Source: Phaeobacter sp. 22II1-1F12B (GTDB lineage: Bacteria > Pseudomonadota > Alphaproteobacteria > Rhodobacterales > Rhodobacteraceae). Taken from it: DNA of 64,000 nt. A model generated the notes under the pieces. That model was not told the origin of the DNA. It did not search any database and worked only from the letters and a program-made list of their open reading frames with translations. Position 1 is the first letter of the stretch. Each line of letters opens with the position of its first letter. Made by a program: the position numbers and the translations under genes. Shown piece after piece: positions 28,102 to 37,414 of the stretch. The DNA lies in NCBI RefSeq assembly GCF_002210165.1, contig NZ_AQQP01000003.1, forward strand, positions 310,001 through 374,000. The letters are read 5' to 3'.

Positions 28102-29297
28102 AGGTAAGCCTCGGCTGGCAGTTCGCGCCTTTCCTGCACCTTGGAACCTTCGGGGTCGGGTTTTAGCGACAGTCCCGTTTTCTTGAGCAGACCGATTAGC
28201 CGAATGACCTCTCCCGGCTGAGCTTCGCTTGCCGCGACGCGAATTCGCCACGTGAGACCCCGCCCAAGCGCTTGCGATATCTGACGCCCGATATCCGAGC
28301 GTTCCTTAAGCTCCCCAAGACGCTGTATTTCTTCGGGTGCGGGCCACACCCCATGCTTGCCCGACATGGCGCGCCTGCAAATCGTCATCTCGGTCGCGCC
28401 CAGAGGCACGTCCGTCGCGATGGATGCTGCCGCTTCGAAATCATCCAGCGCGTTGTTCCAGTCATTGCGCCGCCCATAGACACAACCGCGCTGCATCAAG
28501 CCCGCCCGTTCGGCCAGTTCCGGCCTGTCGTCGCAATACATCGCGACATAGAAGGAAAGCGGGATTTTCTCGCGCAGGTTCTGGAACACCTTCCTGTCCT
28601 GCGCGCTCCATACCTTTTCGGAGTCGCTGGCCGCATGCCGATGTTTCGAAGATCCCCTGTCCCCGTCGTGCTTTCTCTGCTGGAACAGGATGTCTTCGGT
28701 CATGCGGATGGGCGTGCTGACAACCAGCCGGGCGATCATGTCGTAGTCGATCGACCGGTGCAGGTTTTCATTGAAAGGCCCCACTTTCTCGTAACATTCG
28801 CGGCGCACCATCATCGCGGGCTGGAAAAGAAATATATCCTCAAGAATGCTTCTTGCTGGCGTTCCCTGAGCCAAGTCCGGCCAATATCCTGCATCGGTCA
28901 CAACACGGCCCGAGGGTCCTTCGGAAAACCGCGCATAACTCCCACCGGCGACGCCAATTGAAGGATCGGAATCGAGAATACCGGCCAGCGTGTCAGCTGC
29001 ATGGGGCAAAAGAAGATCGTCATCGTCGCAGATCCAGACGTAATCGCCCTTGACGAATTTCATTGCCTGATTGAGTGCCGAGGATTTCCCCGCATTCGGC
29101 GCGCGGTGGTAAGTGAGATTGTCGCGAACGAGAGGTTTTACAGCATCTTCTGTGCCATCGACGGAACCGTCATCCCAGACGATGATCTGTTCCACGGGTC
29201 GAGTCTGGCCAAACAGCGACTGCAACGTAGCAACAAGATAATCTTTCCTGTTATACGTTGGAACAATAGCGGCAATGGTCGACAAAACTAACCCCAC
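28095..29297 (-). CDS. Family 2 glycosyltransferase with C-terminal extension
   Basis: A 400-aa GT2: IAAIVPTYNRKDYLVATLQS at the start, WDDGSVDGTEDA, ICDDDDLLLP (the metal-binding acidic cluster), and an ED-type acceptor segment (SIDYDMIARL). The last about 150 residues are a helical tail with a TPR-like look (MQRGCVYGRRNDWNNALDDF). GTG at 29297 and TTG at 29285 are alternative starts; AAGGTGGGG just upstream of the TTG fits it well. First gene of a three-gene transferase operon, divergent from a sulfotransferase. Confidence 0.85.
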   Translation of the reverse strand: MGLVLSTIAAIVPTYNRKDYLVATLQSLFGQTRPVEQIIVWDDGSVDGTEDAVKPLVRDNLTYHRAPNAGKSSALNQAMKFVKGDYVWICDDDDLLLPHAADTLAGILDSDPSIGVAGGSYARFSEGPSGRVVTDAGYWPDLAQGTPARSILEDIFLFQPAMMVRRECYEKVGPFNENLHRSIDYDMIARLVVSTPIRMTEDILFQQRKHDGDRGSSKHRHAASDSEKVWSAQDRKVFQNLREKIPLSFYVAMYCDDRPELAERAGLMQRGCVYGRRNDWNNALDDFEAAASIATDVPLGATEMTICRRAMSGKHGVWPAPEEIQRLGELKERSDIGRQISQALGRGLTWRIRVAASEAQPGEVIRLIGLLKKTGLSLKPDPEGSKVQERRELPAEAYLC

Positions 29298-29541
29298 CTT
29301 AAAAATCTAAAACAATATATTAACAGAATCAGACGATTCGCGAATTTTGACAACAGGCCATGATGTTAGAAGCCAATCAGCCCCCTGATGGCAAGAAATT
29401 CGGGCAACAAAGTCACAGATGAGCGATTTGGGGCGTTTCTGGCCTGTCTTTGTAGGGCCAACGGGGCACGAACGAATTGTTCGTTGCCTGCAAAGTCATC
29501 AGCGCCTATCATATTGAAAATTTGTTATTGATTAAAAACTT

Positions 29542-29629
29542 AGTTCGGATTCAGCGATTTGCAGCGTCCGGACCCTGTAGAGTATAATTCTTTGGCTCAA
29601 TTGGCTGCGCTTCATCCTGAATCCGAACT
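29542..29629. promoter_or_regulatory. Promoter bracketed by a perfect 13-bp inverted repeat
   Basis: TTGCAG (29559-29564) and TATAAT (29583-29588) with 18-bp spacing form a near-consensus sigma-70 promoter. AGTTCGGATTCAG (29542-29554) and CTGAATCCGAACT (29617-29629) are exact reverse complements flanking it at equal distance. This overlaps the start of the sulfotransferase frame, so the true translation start may be downstream. A repressor bridging the arms, or a looped transcript 5' end, is possible. Confidence 0.5.
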
Positions 29630-30587
29630 GCGCGATACGGCGTCGCAGCAAAGGTTGCCCGACTTCATTATCGGCGGTGCGCCCAAGTGCGGAACGACCT
29701 CGCTTCATTTCATTCTGGATCAGCACCCGGATATCGGCATTCCCGACGAAGAGGTGCATTATTTTGATGCGGACGATCCCATCACCCATCCGGATTTCCT
29801 TTACGAGGAAAAGGGTTCGCTGAAATGGTGGGATCCAAGACCGCCTGCGCGGGATAATCTGAACTGGTATGCAGACCGGTTTGCGGCGCTCGGAAACCCG
29901 CAATTTCTGGGTGAGGATTCAACGACCTACCTGATGTCCGAAGTGGCCGCCGCGCGGATCAACGCATTGCTGCCCGAAGCCAAAGTCATTTTCATGCTGC
30001 GGCATCCGGTAGAACGCGCCTATTCCCAGTACTGGCACCTCATGAAAACGTCGCGCGCGACGGATACCTTCGAGACGGCCCTGACAAAACATCCGCATAT
30101 CTTACTCGGGTCCAGCTTTTGCTCGGGTATTCGGCGGTTCCAGCAGGTTCTGGGGGAAGAGCGGGTCAAAGTATGCCTTTTCGAAGACTTTCGCACCGAT
30201 ATGCAGGGCTGCGTGGATTCCGTGACAGATTTCATCGGTGCCCCCAGAATGACGGTGGATCCCAAACGATCATGGTTCAATCGCACGATGTACCCGTCGA
30301 ACATCGGACTGCAGCGTCAGGCGAACCGGATTGGCAGACATTTGGTGAAAGGCCGCTATCACCGCCACATGGGCGGCGAGCGCGGATTGCAGCGACGCGT
30401 CGAGGACAAGCTGCATTACTGGTGGTTTGCTCATGTCAATCCGCGCCTCCTCAGAGCCGACAAACCGCTCCCGATGCGGGAGGACACCCGCGCCTTTCTC
30501 GTGCAGCATCTGTCGACAAGAAATGCCGGGCTTTCAGAGCTGCTGGGCCGTGACCTGTCGGACGTGTGGAAAGATATGACATGCTGA
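29559..30587 (+). CDS. PAPS-dependent sulfotransferase (heparan-sulfotransferase-like)
   Basis: Predicted to sulfate a carbohydrate using PAPS. The 5'-phosphosulfate loop is GGAPKCGTTSLHFILDQHP (about 39) and the 3'-phosphate site is VIFMLRHPVERAYSQYWH (about 145), both well formed. EVHYFD and DSTTYLMS are also typical of the Sulfotransfer_1 family. It is 342 aa from a TTG at 29559. A promoter and inverted repeat overlap that start, and TTG at 29592 or 29655 is possible because no ATG lies before the PAPS loop. It is upstream of the ExoP-like and ExoF-like genes on the same strand. Confidence 0.85.
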   Translation: MQRPDPVEYNSLAQLAALHPESELRDTASQQRLPDFIIGGAPKCGTTSLHFILDQHPDIGIPDEEVHYFDADDPITHPDFLYEEKGSLKWWDPRPPARDNLNWYADRFAALGNPQFLGEDSTTYLMSEVAAARINALLPEAKVIFMLRHPVERAYSQYWHLMKTSRATDTFETALTKHPHILLGSSFCSGIRRFQQVLGEERVKVCLFEDFRTDMQGCVDSVTDFIGAPRMTVDPKRSWFNRTMYPSNIGLQRQANRIGRHLVKGRYHRHMGGERGLQRRVEDKLHYWWFAHVNPRLLRADKPLPMREDTRAFLVQHLSTRNAGLSELLGRDLSDVWKDMTC

Positions 30588-30702
30588 ACCTATTGCCTGC
30601 GACAAGAAAATACACCCTAAGGTTGTTTTTTGTTACTGTAGTGTGAATTGCTTAAAAATCCGGCTCGTGCCTAAATCATCTGGAGGGGTGCGAGAGAACG
30701 AA

Positions 30703-30723
30703 TGGGAGCAGGACAAGTTTGAA
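30703..30723 (+). CDS. Possible 6-codon leader ORF coupled to the ExoP-like gene
   Basis: ATG GGA GCA GGA CAA GTT TGA, preceded by GGAGG about 17 bases upstream, ends at a TGA that overlaps the TTG start of the next gene (TTTGA). It could couple or restrict translation of the co-polymerase. It is very short and may be chance. Confidence 0.25.
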
Positions 30724-32989
30724 CCGCCAGTCTAACGCATTTTCCCTGATGGTCGACGATCCGATCGATGCAACGCCGGTTGCTGCTCCTCTCGGATTCA
30801 ACGAACTCTACCGATTTTTCCGGCGTCGCTGGCTGCTGATCTGTGCAGTTGCGACCCTGACCGTCATTCTGGCGGCGATGTTGCTGTCGAGCGTGACGCC
30901 CCGTTACACGGCCACTGCCGAACTAACTCTGATCGACCAGCGTCAGCAGACGACCCCAATTACCGATCTCTTGTCCGGTGTTCCGCTAAGCCGCCAGCTT
31001 GTGGAGCAGGAAATCACCACGATGAATTCCAAGGCTTTCATGATCAACGTCGTCAAGACACTGGGGATCGACGAAAGCTCACCCATCATCAATTCCGACG
31101 CGGCTCCGTCCCTGCCCCGCCGGGTGATTTCACGCATCAAAGGTTTTGTCGGATCAATCCTCGCGCCTTCCGCACCTGAACCGATTGTTGAGAATGAAGA
31201 GCAGGCCACCGAGGATGACACGGTGGTCGGAGCCGACGAAATGACACCTTCGCAGGCCGAAGCGTTCCGCGGACTCGCCGAGGACATCCGGCTGTACGGG
31301 TCGGCTGCGGACAAGCTTGCCAGCAAGCTCAACATTGCCCAGCGCGGCAACGGCTACGTTATTGCGGTCTCGTCGACTTCGGACGATCCGAATACCGCCG
31401 CGCAGATCGCAAACGTCACGGCCACCGAATACGCGCGCTTCAGCCTCGATATCCGGGGGCAATCCATCGAAGATCAGGTTCAACTGCTCAGCGCGCGGGT
31501 CGAAGATCTTGGGCGTGATCTGGCGCGCGCCGAGAATTCGGTTGTCGACTTCCAGGAACAATCCGTGGGCGCGGATAACGACAGCGTCAACCTGCTGAAC
31601 CAGCAATTGCAGGACCTGTTCCGCCGTCTTGTCGAAGTGCGCTCGGAAATTCTGCGCGCCGAAGCCCGCCACGACCTGATCGAGGAAATCATTCAGGAGT
31701 CAGGGGCGCTGAAGGCATCGGAATTCCAGAACTCGCCAATCCTCATTCAACTTCGCTCGCAACTGTCGAGCCGACGCATCGAGCTGAGCCGCGCAAGCGA
31801 GCAGTTCGGACCGAACAGCGGACAGGTCTCGGCCATTCTGGCCAATAGCGAACGGATCGAAGAAGAAATCGAGATCGAGACCCAGCGGATCGTGGCGGAA
31901 CTCGCGACCGAGGCCGAAGTCGGTCACGCGACCGCGCGCCTTATAGAACAGGAAATCGATGCGCTGGAACAGACGGTCATCAGCCGGTCGCGCAGCATGG
32001 TCGAACTGGGCAACCTGCGGCGGATCGCTGACGCAAACCGCATCGCTTATGAACAGTTTCTGAACCTCGCAACGGAATCCGCTCAGTACCGGGCGCTTCA
32101 GCAGCCGACCATCCGGGTCCTGTCCTATGCGGAAGTTCCGGAAAGCCCAAGTTCGCCCCGCTCGCTCATGACCATCGCGGTTGCCGGGTTGGCCGGTCTG
32201 GTTATCGGCGTCAGCATCGCGATCCTGTTGGAAATCCTGAACAACCGCATTCAGACCGTCGGGCAACTGCGCCGGGTTTCAGGCCTGCCCGTCATCGGGA
32301 GTTTTTCGCGGATCAGCGGCCTCAACCCGTTCGCCCGTCACAAGAAGTCGGACGTGTATCACGCCGCCGGTGGTCGTCACCTGTTGAGCGAGGCGCGAAA
32401 GACCGCCTTGTTCCTCACCAGTTCGCTGGACCGCGATTCAGGAACCATACTGGTGACCTCGGCCGTAGAAGGCGAAGGCCGGACCGCCGTGTCTATCGCT
32501 ATTGCGACCGCACTCGCCATGGACGGAGAGAGTGTCCTTTTGATCAAGTCCGGTTCGGATGAAGCAACATTTGGCAGCGTTGGCACATCGGACGGCGAGA
32601 CCACCGCGTTCAGTATGCCGGTAAAGACCAAGGCGGGGTATGATTATCTTGAGTTTCCCGACCAGTTGAATTCGTCTGAGGGCGGCCATCTGCGGCGCAA
32701 GATCAACGAGTTCCTCGAAGACCTATCGTCGACGTACAACTACATCATCATCGCGGCACCACCGGTCCTGTCATCGGGCGGCGGGCTGGGTTTCGTCAAG
32801 GAATCCGACGCTGTCGTTCTGGCTACGAAATGGAATGCCACTGCGGAACAGACGGTCGAGTCCTGCGTCGAGCGGCTGCGCGATTTGGGAACCAAGAACA
32901 TGTACATGGTCCTGACCATGGTTAACCGCCGCAAGGAAGCCCAGTATGAGTACCGCGGTTTCAAGAACACACAAGTAGCACGCACATGA
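30719..32989 (+). CDS. ExoP/Wzc-like polysaccharide co-polymerase with degenerate kinase domain
   Basis: Controls chain length and export of the EPS in the inner membrane. The 756-aa product has a Wzz domain (FNELYRFFRRRWLLICAVA; helices about 38-58 and 487-508), a long periplasmic coiled coil, and a cytoplasmic BY-kinase-like domain (about 560-745). The kinase signatures are lost: Walker A reads EGEGRTAVS with Arg (about 588) in place of Lys; Walker A' reads LLIKSGSDE with no Asp pair; Walker B reads YIIIAAPPVL with Ala in place of Asp. There is no C-terminal tyrosine cluster (only YEY near the end). A non-catalytic pseudokinase is inferred. TTG start after GGGAGCAGGA; overlaps the next gene by 4 bp. 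Confidence 0.88.
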   Translation: MNRQSNAFSLMVDDPIDATPVAAPLGFNELYRFFRRRWLLICAVATLTVILAAMLLSSVTPRYTATAELTLIDQRQQTTPITDLLSGVPLSRQLVEQEITTMNSKAFMINVVKTLGIDESSPIINSDAAPSLPRRVISRIKGFVGSILAPSAPEPIVENEEQATEDDTVVGADEMTPSQAEAFRGLAEDIRLYGSAADKLASKLNIAQRGNGYVIAVSSTSDDPNTAAQIANVTATEYARFSLDIRGQSIEDQVQLLSARVEDLGRDLARAENSVVDFQEQSVGADNDSVNLLNQQLQDLFRRLVEVRSEILRAEARHDLIEEIIQESGALKASEFQNSPILIQLRSQLSSRRIELSRASEQFGPNSGQVSAILANSERIEEEIEIETQRIVAELATEAEVGHATARLIEQEIDALEQTVISRSRSMVELGNLRRIADANRIAYEQFLNLATESAQYRALQQPTIRVLSYAEVPESPSSPRSLMTIAVAGLAGLVIGVSIAILLEILNNRIQTVGQLRRVSGLPVIGSFSRISGLNPFARHKKSDVYHAAGGRHLLSEARKTALFLTSSLDRDSGTILVTSAVEGEGRTAVSIAIATALAMDGESVLLIKSGSDEATFGSVGTSDGETTAFSMPVKTKAGYDYLEFPDQLNSSEGGHLRRKINEFLEDLSSTYNYIIIAAPPVLSSGGGLGFVKESDAVVLATKWNATAEQTVESCVERLRDLGTKNMYMVLTMVNRRKEAQYEYRGFKNTQVART

Positions 32990-34203
32990 CCGGACGCGGC
33001 CTGAGAAATTCCATAAAAGCATTGGCACTCACCCTGCTGACCGCAACATCGGTCACAGCGGAAGAGTACCTGTTGGGGCCGCTGGACGTGCTGTCGCTGC
33101 GTGTCGTGCTCTGGGATGAAAACGCGTCGACCTACATGCCGATGGAAGCATTGAACGGCGAGTACCGGGTTTCCCCCGAGGGAACCATTTCCCTGCCCGT
33201 TCTGGGTATCGTTCCGGTTGAAGATCGCTCTCCGGATGAGCTGAGCGCCGAATTGGCAACGTCACTCAAGGAAACGGCAGGCTTGTACCAGCCGCCGACC
33301 GTGTCGCTGCAAATATCGCAATATCGTCCGTTCTACGTGGGCGGCGACGTGGTGCGTCCCGGCGAATTCATCTGGCGGCCCGGTCTCACATCAAGCAAGG
33401 CGCTTGCCCTGGCTGGCGGTACGATGCGGCTGAGTGACGGATCGGACATGGACACGGTGCGCGACATCGCCTCGCTGCGCAGCGTGCAGGTCGAACTTGC
33501 CCGCTTTCTCGCACGAGAAGCACGGCTGGAGGCCGAACTTGCGGGCAGGAACTCGATCGACTTCAGAACGGATGTGTCCCACCCGGATGGAAGCGCCTCC
33601 CTTGAGAGGATATTCGACGAAGAGCGCGCGATCCTGGAAATTCGCGCTGAATCCTTCGAGCGTGAGACAGAATCCAACAAATCCCTGCTCGCGCTTTATC
33701 ATACCGAGCTTGAAGGGCTTGAGGCAAAGCAAGAGGGACATCACACGCAAATGGATCTTCTGGAGGAACAGGCCGACCGGATCAGGCAACTGGCCGAACG
33801 CGGCACGGTTCCCCTCACCCGACTGGACAGCATCGAAAGCAGCCTGCTGTCGCAAAGCGCCGAAGAGCTGGACCTGAACACAGCCATCTACCGGGCACGC
33901 CAAAGGATCGGAGAGACCGAAAGAGCGCAGCTTCAGCTTGCCGATAACCGACAGCGGGACATCGTGAACCAGTTACAGGAAACCCGCAGATCCATCGAGC
34001 TATCGACCAAAAGAGAGTCCATGTTGATGACGCTCGCGGCGACCAGCGGGGCGATGTCGCCCGAACTTCGCGTTGGTGTCACATCGAAAGTGCGCCGCGA
34101 AAAGGACGGAGAGGTCGTTGTGCTGGAAGTTGGCCCGGATGACGCGATCTATCCCGGTGACATGATCGAATTCAGCATGGATCTCGCTCCGATAAGCCAA
34201 TAG
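32986..34203 (+). CDS. exoF: ExoF-like polysaccharide export protein
   Basis: Exported OMA-family protein of 405 aa. A signal peptide (about 1-25, ending SVTAEEYLLG) is followed by a Poly_export domain (YLLGPLDVLSLRV, YRVSPEGTISLPVLG) and an SLBB-type segment (YVGGDVVRPGEFIWRPGL). A long coiled coil (about 165-340) and a short C-terminal domain follow. This layout, with the coiled coil after the SLBB part, matches rhizobial ExoF more than Wza. Its ATGA start overlaps the co-polymerase stop, and its 3' end is 8 bp from the convergent GH16 gene. Confidence 0.88.
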   Translation: MTGRGLRNSIKALALTLLTATSVTAEEYLLGPLDVLSLRVVLWDENASTYMPMEALNGEYRVSPEGTISLPVLGIVPVEDRSPDELSAELATSLKETAGLYQPPTVSLQISQYRPFYVGGDVVRPGEFIWRPGLTSSKALALAGGTMRLSDGSDMDTVRDIASLRSVQVELARFLAREARLEAELAGRNSIDFRTDVSHPDGSASLERIFDEERAILEIRAESFERETESNKSLLALYHTELEGLEAKQEGHHTQMDLLEEQADRIRQLAERGTVPLTRLDSIESSLLSQSAEELDLNTAIYRARQRIGETERAQLQLADNRQRDIVNQLQETRRSIELSTKRESMLMTLAATSGAMSPELRVGVTSKVRREKDGEVVVLEVGPDDAIYPGDMIEFSMDLAPISQ

Positions 34204-34211
34204 CCGGAACG

Positions 34212-35087
34212 CTACCGCACACTGACATTCCAGCCGGACAAGTCACTGCATTGCGGCGTATCGGCGCCGAGTTCTGCGTAGGAAACGCACTGGTAAAGCG
34301 CATTGCTCTCATCTTGTTCTTCGGAAACTGCGCCAGACCAATCCGCCTGACGAGGACCGCCAGCCCATAGATCGAAATAAATTTTTGCAGGCGGGCGCGG
34401 CACATTCTCTGCACCATCCGCACGGTGAATTTCCTTACCGTCGACATACCAGACGATGGCATCGGGCGTCCATTCGAATGCGTAGAGGTGAACCTCCGCC
34501 GCCGCGTCGAAACCGAGGTCGGCCCAGACGAGATCCTCAAAAGGTTCACCTTCGACAAACCGGTTGAGAAAGACTTTTTCGGTATCGCGGCCCAGAAATT
34601 CGAAATCGATTTCTTCATGCGTGTGGCCAAAGTAGGGGCCGGTATAGACGTAGAATGACGAAATCATCCCGTACCCCGCGCCTGCCCGCATGACGACCTC
34701 ATACCTGCCGTAGCCGAACCACCCGCGCCGCTGCATCTGGCCGCTGACATAGGGTTTGAAGGTCTTGCCCGCCGTCAGAAGCGTCCCGTCATCCGCGTCC
34801 ATCTCTTCGCGGCTGACGATGTTTTCGCTGTCCGTAGGCTTGAGCTGAAGCGTCACGCCGTCCCGTCCGACCACCGTCCCCTCCTTGCGCCAGCCCGTCT
34901 GGAAAAGGTCTGCGGGATGGTCGTATTCGGCGACCCACCAGTCGTCATTCAGGCCGACCACAGGAAACACGCTCAGGAAAGGTTCTCCCATGCGTTTCTG
35001 GCGGTTCTGCGCCGAAGACACCTGCCCAGTCGCAACAATCGCGGTGGTCAGAACAAGCGCACGGAACAAGGGTACTTGAAACGTCAT
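34212..35087 (-). CDS. exoK: Secreted GH16 glycanase (ExoK-like)
   Basis: Family 16 endo-glycanase, predicted to trim the EPS outside the cell. A signal peptide (about 1-26, LVLTTAIVATGQVSSAQN) precedes the catalytic domain. GYGRYEVVMRAGAGYG and the catalytic core HEEIDFEFLGRD (about 159-170, the ExDxxE pattern) are intact, and FEWTPDAIVWYVDGKEI follows. ExoK of Sinorhizobium processes succinoglycan; here the substrate is presumably the local polymer. It lies 3 bp after the adjacent sulfotransferase stop and is part of the flippase-sulfotransferase-glycanase operon. Confidence 0.9.
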   Translation of the reverse strand: MTFQVPLFRALVLTTAIVATGQVSSAQNRQKRMGEPFLSVFPVVGLNDDWWVAEYDHPADLFQTGWRKEGTVVGRDGVTLQLKPTDSENIVSREEMDADDGTLLTAGKTFKPYVSGQMQRRGWFGYGRYEVVMRAGAGYGMISSFYVYTGPYFGHTHEEIDFEFLGRDTEKVFLNRFVEGEPFEDLVWADLGFDAAAEVHLYAFEWTPDAIVWYVDGKEIHRADGAENVPRPPAKIYFDLWAGGPRQADWSGAVSEEQDESNALYQCVSYAELGADTPQCSDLSGWNVSVR

Positions 35088-35090
35088 TGG

Positions 35091-35780
35091 TCAGAACTCC
35101 CAATTGAACAGAGCAATTTCGTGCGAAAATTCCTTTTGAATTCTTTCGCGCTGAGCGTCGCTGAAGACTTCCCTGTAGGACCGCTTGTCGGTGCGGATGC
35201 CTGCCTTTGCGTTGGGTAGTCCTTCGTATTTCATCCCGAGTTCATCGTACAAGGCGCTAAGATCAGCGTCCAGTTGGTCGTATCGCAACACGCGATCGAC
35301 AATCACCTTGCCTTGGGCATCGCAATAGAACCGGGCGTTGTGACAGAAAATTCCGCGTTCGAGGTATTTGTCGAGTGTCAGCGCCGGGTCATAGCGCTGA
35401 TGCCAGTCGGCGTGCTTGAACATGTGGAAATGGGAAAGCGTCTTGTCCCAAGGGTTTCTTTCGACGCAGATCTTCAGATAGCTATCCCAGATTTCCCTTG
35501 GCAGCCGGGCCCGGGCAAAACGGGCGGGAATGTGATTGTAAAATTTCTCACGGCGCCGGAACTCGACGAGGTTTTTCCGCAAGTCCTCTCGCGAGCGAAC
35601 CTCGCGCCACGGAGGGAACCATCCGCGAAAGTTCCTTGGCTGATGCCCCTGAAGCTCGGGAAAGATCGGCGTCACGATGGCGTTCGGGCCACAGGTCTTG
35701 GCCAGCATCGCTTCGACGCTCGTACCTGCGGTCTTGAGCGTCTTGATGAAGATCAGCTTATGTTCATGCGATACGATCAT
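35091..35780 (-). CDS. Sulfotransferase family 2-like protein
   Basis: A 229-aa predicted Golgi-type carbohydrate sulfotransferase homologue. It starts at ATG 35780 (MIVSHEHKLIFIKTLKTAGT), four bases after the flippase TGA; the longer frame is not needed. The 5'-PAPS loop is FIKTLKTAGTSVE and the 3' site ICVERNPWDKTLSHFHMF. The second of four different sulfotransferases in the locus. The acceptor is unknown, and a protein acceptor cannot be excluded. Confidence 0.84.
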   Translation of the reverse strand: MIVSHEHKLIFIKTLKTAGTSVEAMLAKTCGPNAIVTPIFPELQGHQPRNFRGWFPPWREVRSREDLRKNLVEFRRREKFYNHIPARFARARLPREIWDSYLKICVERNPWDKTLSHFHMFKHADWHQRYDPALTLDKYLERGIFCHNARFYCDAQGKVIVDRVLRYDQLDADLSALYDELGMKYEGLPNAKAGIRTDKRSYREVFSDAQRERIQKEFSHEIALFNWEF

Positions 35781-35784
35781 ATTA

Positions 35785-37284
35785 TCAGGCGACGGTCGGT
35801 ACCGGGCGCTGCAACCAGGCGACATCGAATTTCAGCGCCCGACTGGTCAGCGCTGCGGTGATCAGCACAGCGGTGAGCATTTCGGCGATGACGATTGCGG
35901 CCAGCAGAACCTGGCTTTGGATTTCCGGAGCGATCCAGATGAGGTGTATCAGGCACACGGCAACCCCGACGAGGGTCGGGATGATCAACGTGCGCACTTC
36001 CTGCATCAAACGGACGGGAACGCAGCGGTTGATGAAGGTCCAGTAGCGGAGAAGATAGGCAACCGCGAAAAGGCTCCTGACGATGATCGCCGCCTCGAGA
36101 CCAAATGGAAGCGCGGCGAGAAACAGCACGGTGCCGATAGCGAAGCGCTCGACAGACATGCGAAGCCGCATGCCCGTCCGGTTCATGACCATGAAGACCC
36201 GCCCGCCCGGTGAAATCAGCGCCTCGACGATCAGGGCCGGAACGGCCAGCCCGAAAATGACAGAGACCGGTGCCCAGTCTTCGGACAGCAGAACGACAAA
36301 AACCGGAAGACCGGCAGCAGCCAAAATCGCAAAGGGCGGTATGATCAGGGTCGCGAGCAGCCGGGTCGACGCAATATAGGACCGTCCGACATCCGTGTCG
36401 CCTGCGCCGTTGTGGTACTGTCTGGACATCAGAACCATGGCAACCTGCGACAAGGGACCAGCAATGGCCAGCCGTGGCAGCCGGGCCACCCTTTCGGTCA
36501 TCGCCCAAAGCGACACGGCTGTGTTACCGAACATCTGCCCAAAGGCGACCACGGGGATCTGTTTGTCCAAGGTCATCACGAAGGAAAAAAGAAGCGTATC
36601 TCGACCGAACCGAACATGAGGCTTGAGAAGCGAAGTCCTGAACACCATTCGGGGCACGAAGCCCGACAGGTACCAGCTTCCAATGGCCTTTGTACCAAGC
36701 AAGGCAACCTGCTGCGCCACCAGCGCCCAGTACCCTGCCCCCATGAATGCCATGACGACCGCCACAATCGCGCTGACCAGACCAGAGAGTACGATCAGTA
36801 TGGATATCAGACCAAAGCGGTTGCCCCATTCGATCGAAGCCTGCGGCACCGATGTCAGCGCTTGCAGGAACGGCAGAAGCGCAAGGCAGACGATGACACC
36901 GGTAAGCCGTGGCTCATCCATGAAACCGGCATAGAGCGGCGCGACGAAAGCGAGGCAGCCGGAAATCAGGATCCCGACAAAAGTGAGAAACCAGAACACG
37001 GTGCTCCATTCGTCCGGGTCGATTTTGCCAACCCGTACAAGCGATCTCCCGATACCCGCATCGCTGACGATATTTGCAAAAACCACGACCACCATGCCCA
37101 ATGCCATGATGGCGAAATCATCAAAATTCAGCAGCCGGGCAAGAATGGGCAGGCTCAGGAATTGCAGGAACACAGAGGCCCCACGCGCCGCAATAAGAAA
37201 GCGGGTACTCGCGAAAAAGCCTGAAGTTGCGTCCTTGGACGCCCCCGATTTGCGATTGGAAAACCACACCCGAACAGGTCTCAT
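35785..37284 (-). CDS. MOP-family polysaccharide flippase (Wzx/ExoT-like)
   Basis: Moves lipid-linked repeat units across the inner membrane. 499 aa with about 12-14 hydrophobic helices and the typical start TRFLIAARGASVFLQFLSLPILARLL; FDDFAIMALGMVVVVFANIVSD marks the family. First gene of a minus-strand flippase-sulfotransferase-GH16 operon. Divergent from a small membrane-protein gene. Confidence 0.88.
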   Translation of the reverse strand: MRPVRVWFSNRKSGASKDATSGFFASTRFLIAARGASVFLQFLSLPILARLLNFDDFAIMALGMVVVVFANIVSDAGIGRSLVRVGKIDPDEWSTVFWFLTFVGILISGCLAFVAPLYAGFMDEPRLTGVIVCLALLPFLQALTSVPQASIEWGNRFGLISILIVLSGLVSAIVAVVMAFMGAGYWALVAQQVALLGTKAIGSWYLSGFVPRMVFRTSLLKPHVRFGRDTLLFSFVMTLDKQIPVVAFGQMFGNTAVSLWAMTERVARLPRLAIAGPLSQVAMVLMSRQYHNGAGDTDVGRSYIASTRLLATLIIPPFAILAAAGLPVFVVLLSEDWAPVSVIFGLAVPALIVEALISPGGRVFMVMNRTGMRLRMSVERFAIGTVLFLAALPFGLEAAIIVRSLFAVAYLLRYWTFINRCVPVRLMQEVRTLIIPTLVGVAVCLIHLIWIAPEIQSQVLLAAIVIAEMLTAVLITAALTSRALKFDVAWLQRPVPTVA

Positions 37285-37414
37285 GGCACCTTTCCGCCTT
37301 CCCCGGTGGAAATGTGCAACTTTGCGCCTATCTTAACGCCCAACATGAGAACAGCAGATGAAATAATGCTTGCACTGCGTTGATCTCCGGGAGGCCGACA
37401 GGCAGATACAAACG

